A DNA stretch of 64,000 nt. It comes from Bradyrhizobium sp. AUGA SZCCT0158. Lineage in GTDB: Bacteria; Pseudomonadota; Alphaproteobacteria; Rhizobiales; Xanthobacteraceae. Position 1 is the first letter of the stretch, and every line of letters begins with the position of its first letter. Where the stretch lies: positions 1 through 64,000 of the forward strand of contig NZ_JAFCME010000028.1 of the NCBI RefSeq assembly GCF_018130065.1, in the 5' to 3' direction. Below the pieces are notes generated by a model. It was not told the origin of the DNA. It was given only the letters and a program-made list of their open reading frames with translations, and made no database searches. Position numbers and translations under genes: made by a program. Shown piece by piece: positions 62,613 through 64,000 of the stretch.

Positions 62613-63368
62613 GTGACCTCGCGCCCGATGACCGAAACCCGCAACCTGGTGCTGATTCCCGCCCGCATGGCCGCCACAAGGCTGCCCGGCAAGCCGCTGC
62701 TGGACATCGGCGGGGTGCCGATGATCGTTCATGTGCTGCGGCGGGCGGAAGCTGCCAACATCGGCCGGGTCGCGGTCGCCACCGATACGGCGGAAATCGC
62801 CGCCGCGGTGACCGCCCATGGCGGCGAAGCGGTCATGACCCGCCCAGACCACCCGTCCGGCTCGGACCGGATTTACGAGGCGATGAAGGCGCTCGATCCC
62901 GACGGCGAGGCCGAGATCATCGTCAATCTGCAGGGCGATTTTCCGACCATCTCGCCGGAGAATATCCGTGACGTGCTGCCGCCGCTGGCCGATCCGGCGG
63001 TCGATATCGCGACGCTGGCGGCCCAAATCCATACCGAGGAAGAGGACCTCGCGCCGAGCGTGGTCAAGGCGGTCGGCTCGCCGATCGGCCCGCGGCGGTT
63101 GCGGGCGCTTTATTTTACGCGGGCGACGGCGCCCACCGGCGTCGGGCCGCGCTACCATCATATCGGCCTTTACGCCTATCGCCGCGCCGCGCTGGAGCGC
63201 TTTGTGGCGCTGCCGCCCTCGCCGCTCGAGCAGCAGGAGAAACTCGAGCAGCTCCGAGCGCTGGAAGCCGGCATGCGGATCGACGTCATGATCGTGGACA
63301 CGGTCCCGCGGGGCGTCGATACCCCGGCCGACCTCGAAACCGCCCGCCAGATGCTGGCCAAAACCTGA
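62613..63368 (+). CDS. kdsB: CMP-KDO synthetase (KdsB)
   Basis: 251 residues. Activates KDO with CTP for lipopolysaccharide core. Motifs: I-P-A-R-M-A-A-T-R-L-P-G-K-P-L, S-G-S-D-R, N-L-Q-G-D-F-P and the H-I-G-L-Y-A-Y-R. Start is GTG at 62613 or the ATG five codons later; neither has a clear ribosome site. Thirty-two bases before pheA. Confidence 0.93.
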   Translation: MTSRPMTETRNLVLIPARMAATRLPGKPLLDIGGVPMIVHVLRRAEAANIGRVAVATDTAEIAAAVTAHGGEAVMTRPDHPSGSDRIYEAMKALDPDGEAEIIVNLQGDFPTISPENIRDVLPPLADPAVDIATLAAQIHTEEEDLAPSVVKAVGSPIGPRRLRALYFTRATAPTGVGPRYHHIGLYAYRRAALERFVALPPSPLEQQEKLEQLRALEAGMRIDVMIVDTVPRGVDTPADLETARQMLAKT

Positions 63369-63400
63369 ACGGCTGATACAAGGCCCCCAGAAAGACGACA

Positions 63401-64000
63401 TGACAAGCAAGCTGAAAATCGCGTTCCAGGGCGAACCTGGTGCCAACTCCCATATCGCCATCGTCGAGGCCTATCCGGACGCCGAGCCGTTGCCGTGCCC
63501 GACCTTCGAGGACGCGCTGGCCGCGATCTCCTCAGGCGAAGCGGATTTGGGGATGATCCCGATCGAGAATTCGGTCGCCGGCCGCGTCGCCGACATCCAT
63601 CATCTGCTGCCGCATTCCGGGCTGTTCATCGTCGGCGAGTGGTTTCTGCCGATCCACCACCAGCTGATGGCGCCGCGCGGCGCCAAACTCGCCGACATCA
63701 AGACCGTCGAGAGCCACGTCCACGCGCTCGGCCAGTGCCGCCGCATCATCCGCAAGCTTGGCATCAAGCCGGTCGTTTCGGGCGACACCGCCGGAAGCGC
63801 GCGCATCGTCGCCGAACGCGGTGACAAGCATTGCGCCTCGATTGCGTCACGCCTCGCCGCCAATATCTACGGTCTCGACATTCTGGCCGAGGATGTCGAG
63901 GACGAGGCCCACAACACCACGCGCTTTGTGGTGCTGGCGCGCGAAGCCCAGTGGGCCGAGCAGGGATCGGGGCCGCTGGTGACGACTTTTGTTTTCCGGG
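63401..64000 (+). CDS. pheA: Prephenate dehydratase, 5' part
   Basis: First 200 residues; no stop before the window ends. K-I-A-F-Q-G-E-P-G-A-N-S-H start, P-I-E-N-S-V-A-G-R-V and D-T-A-G-S-A are the prephenate dehydratase motifs (prephenate to phenylpyruvate). A C-terminal ACT domain should follow. Monofunctional, without a chorismate mutase part. ATG chosen with the AAAGA stretch upstream. Confidence 0.93.

Overview
The window looks like a chromosome segment of a Bradyrhizobium-like alphaproteobacterium (Nitrobacteraceae). This rests on high G+C host genes, the phyR/nepR/ecfG general stress locus, a Urt urea/amide transporter joined to a urease cluster, a Tad/Cpa pilus locus, a CycM-type membrane-anchored cytochrome c, and palindromic intergenic repeats of the kind I associate with this group. 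Species was not determined and no database was consulted.

Left part (1-15,568): after a repeat block and one small secreted protein there is a predicted small RNA (1094-1205, +) ending in a strong intrinsic terminator. The last 29 bases of that RNA recur exactly at 15540-15568. These two copies bound a 14.4 kb integrative element that is absent from the host gene logic. It carries a P4-type tyrosine integrase and an excisionase-like protein next to the right copy. A long leftward early operon of mostly unrecognised small proteins leads to a primase-polymerase/helicase. Below the primase lies a 37-bp inverted repeat with five TGCGGGTA iterons around an A+T-rich core, probably the replication origin. 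Then come two perfect 30-bp palindromes and three small DNA/zinc-binding proteins. No capsid, terminase or conjugation genes are recognisable, so it resembles a phage satellite or a replicating genomic island. At its far end, on the opposite strand, sits a compact three-gene cassette of lower G+C (2444-5208): a beta-rich unknown, a pentapeptide/HEAT-like protein and an HNH-like zinc protein. It is the best candidate for an undescribed (possibly defence) system.

15,569-21,700: host genes resume with a double-glycine leader peptide, threonine aldolase, then the general stress response module (PhyR anti-anti-sigma response regulator, NepR anti-sigma factor, EcfG sigma factor), a 27-residue membrane protein and an HWE-like kinase whose ATP-binding N-box is degenerate.

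21,700-34,750: one leftward run, urtABCDE followed by ureDABCEFG, preceded by a consensus sigma-54 promoter (34720-34734), so urea uptake and hydrolysis are probably nitrogen-controlled together. The run is peppered with palindromic repeats, contains two ABM-domain paralogues and a DUF559 nuclease gene bounded by inverted repeats, and shows tandemly duplicated stop-codon-containing ends at ureD and ureG.

34,750-37,510: RNA remodelling group: RhlE-type DEAD-box helicase, an IF-1 with an Arg/Gly/Pro tail, and a cold-shock protein with a long leader. 37,550-51,400: Tad/Cpa pilus locus on two strands: tadE-like genes, a full-length cpaB and two tandem sterol-desaturase-family hydroxylases leftward; Flp pilin, cpaA, a shortened cpaB remnant, cpaCDEF, tadBC rightward; tadD leftward. 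51,600-64,000: M17 aminopeptidase, NlpC/P60 hydrolase, YejABEF-type peptide transporter with two binding proteins, cycM, kdsB and the start of pheA, which runs off the end.
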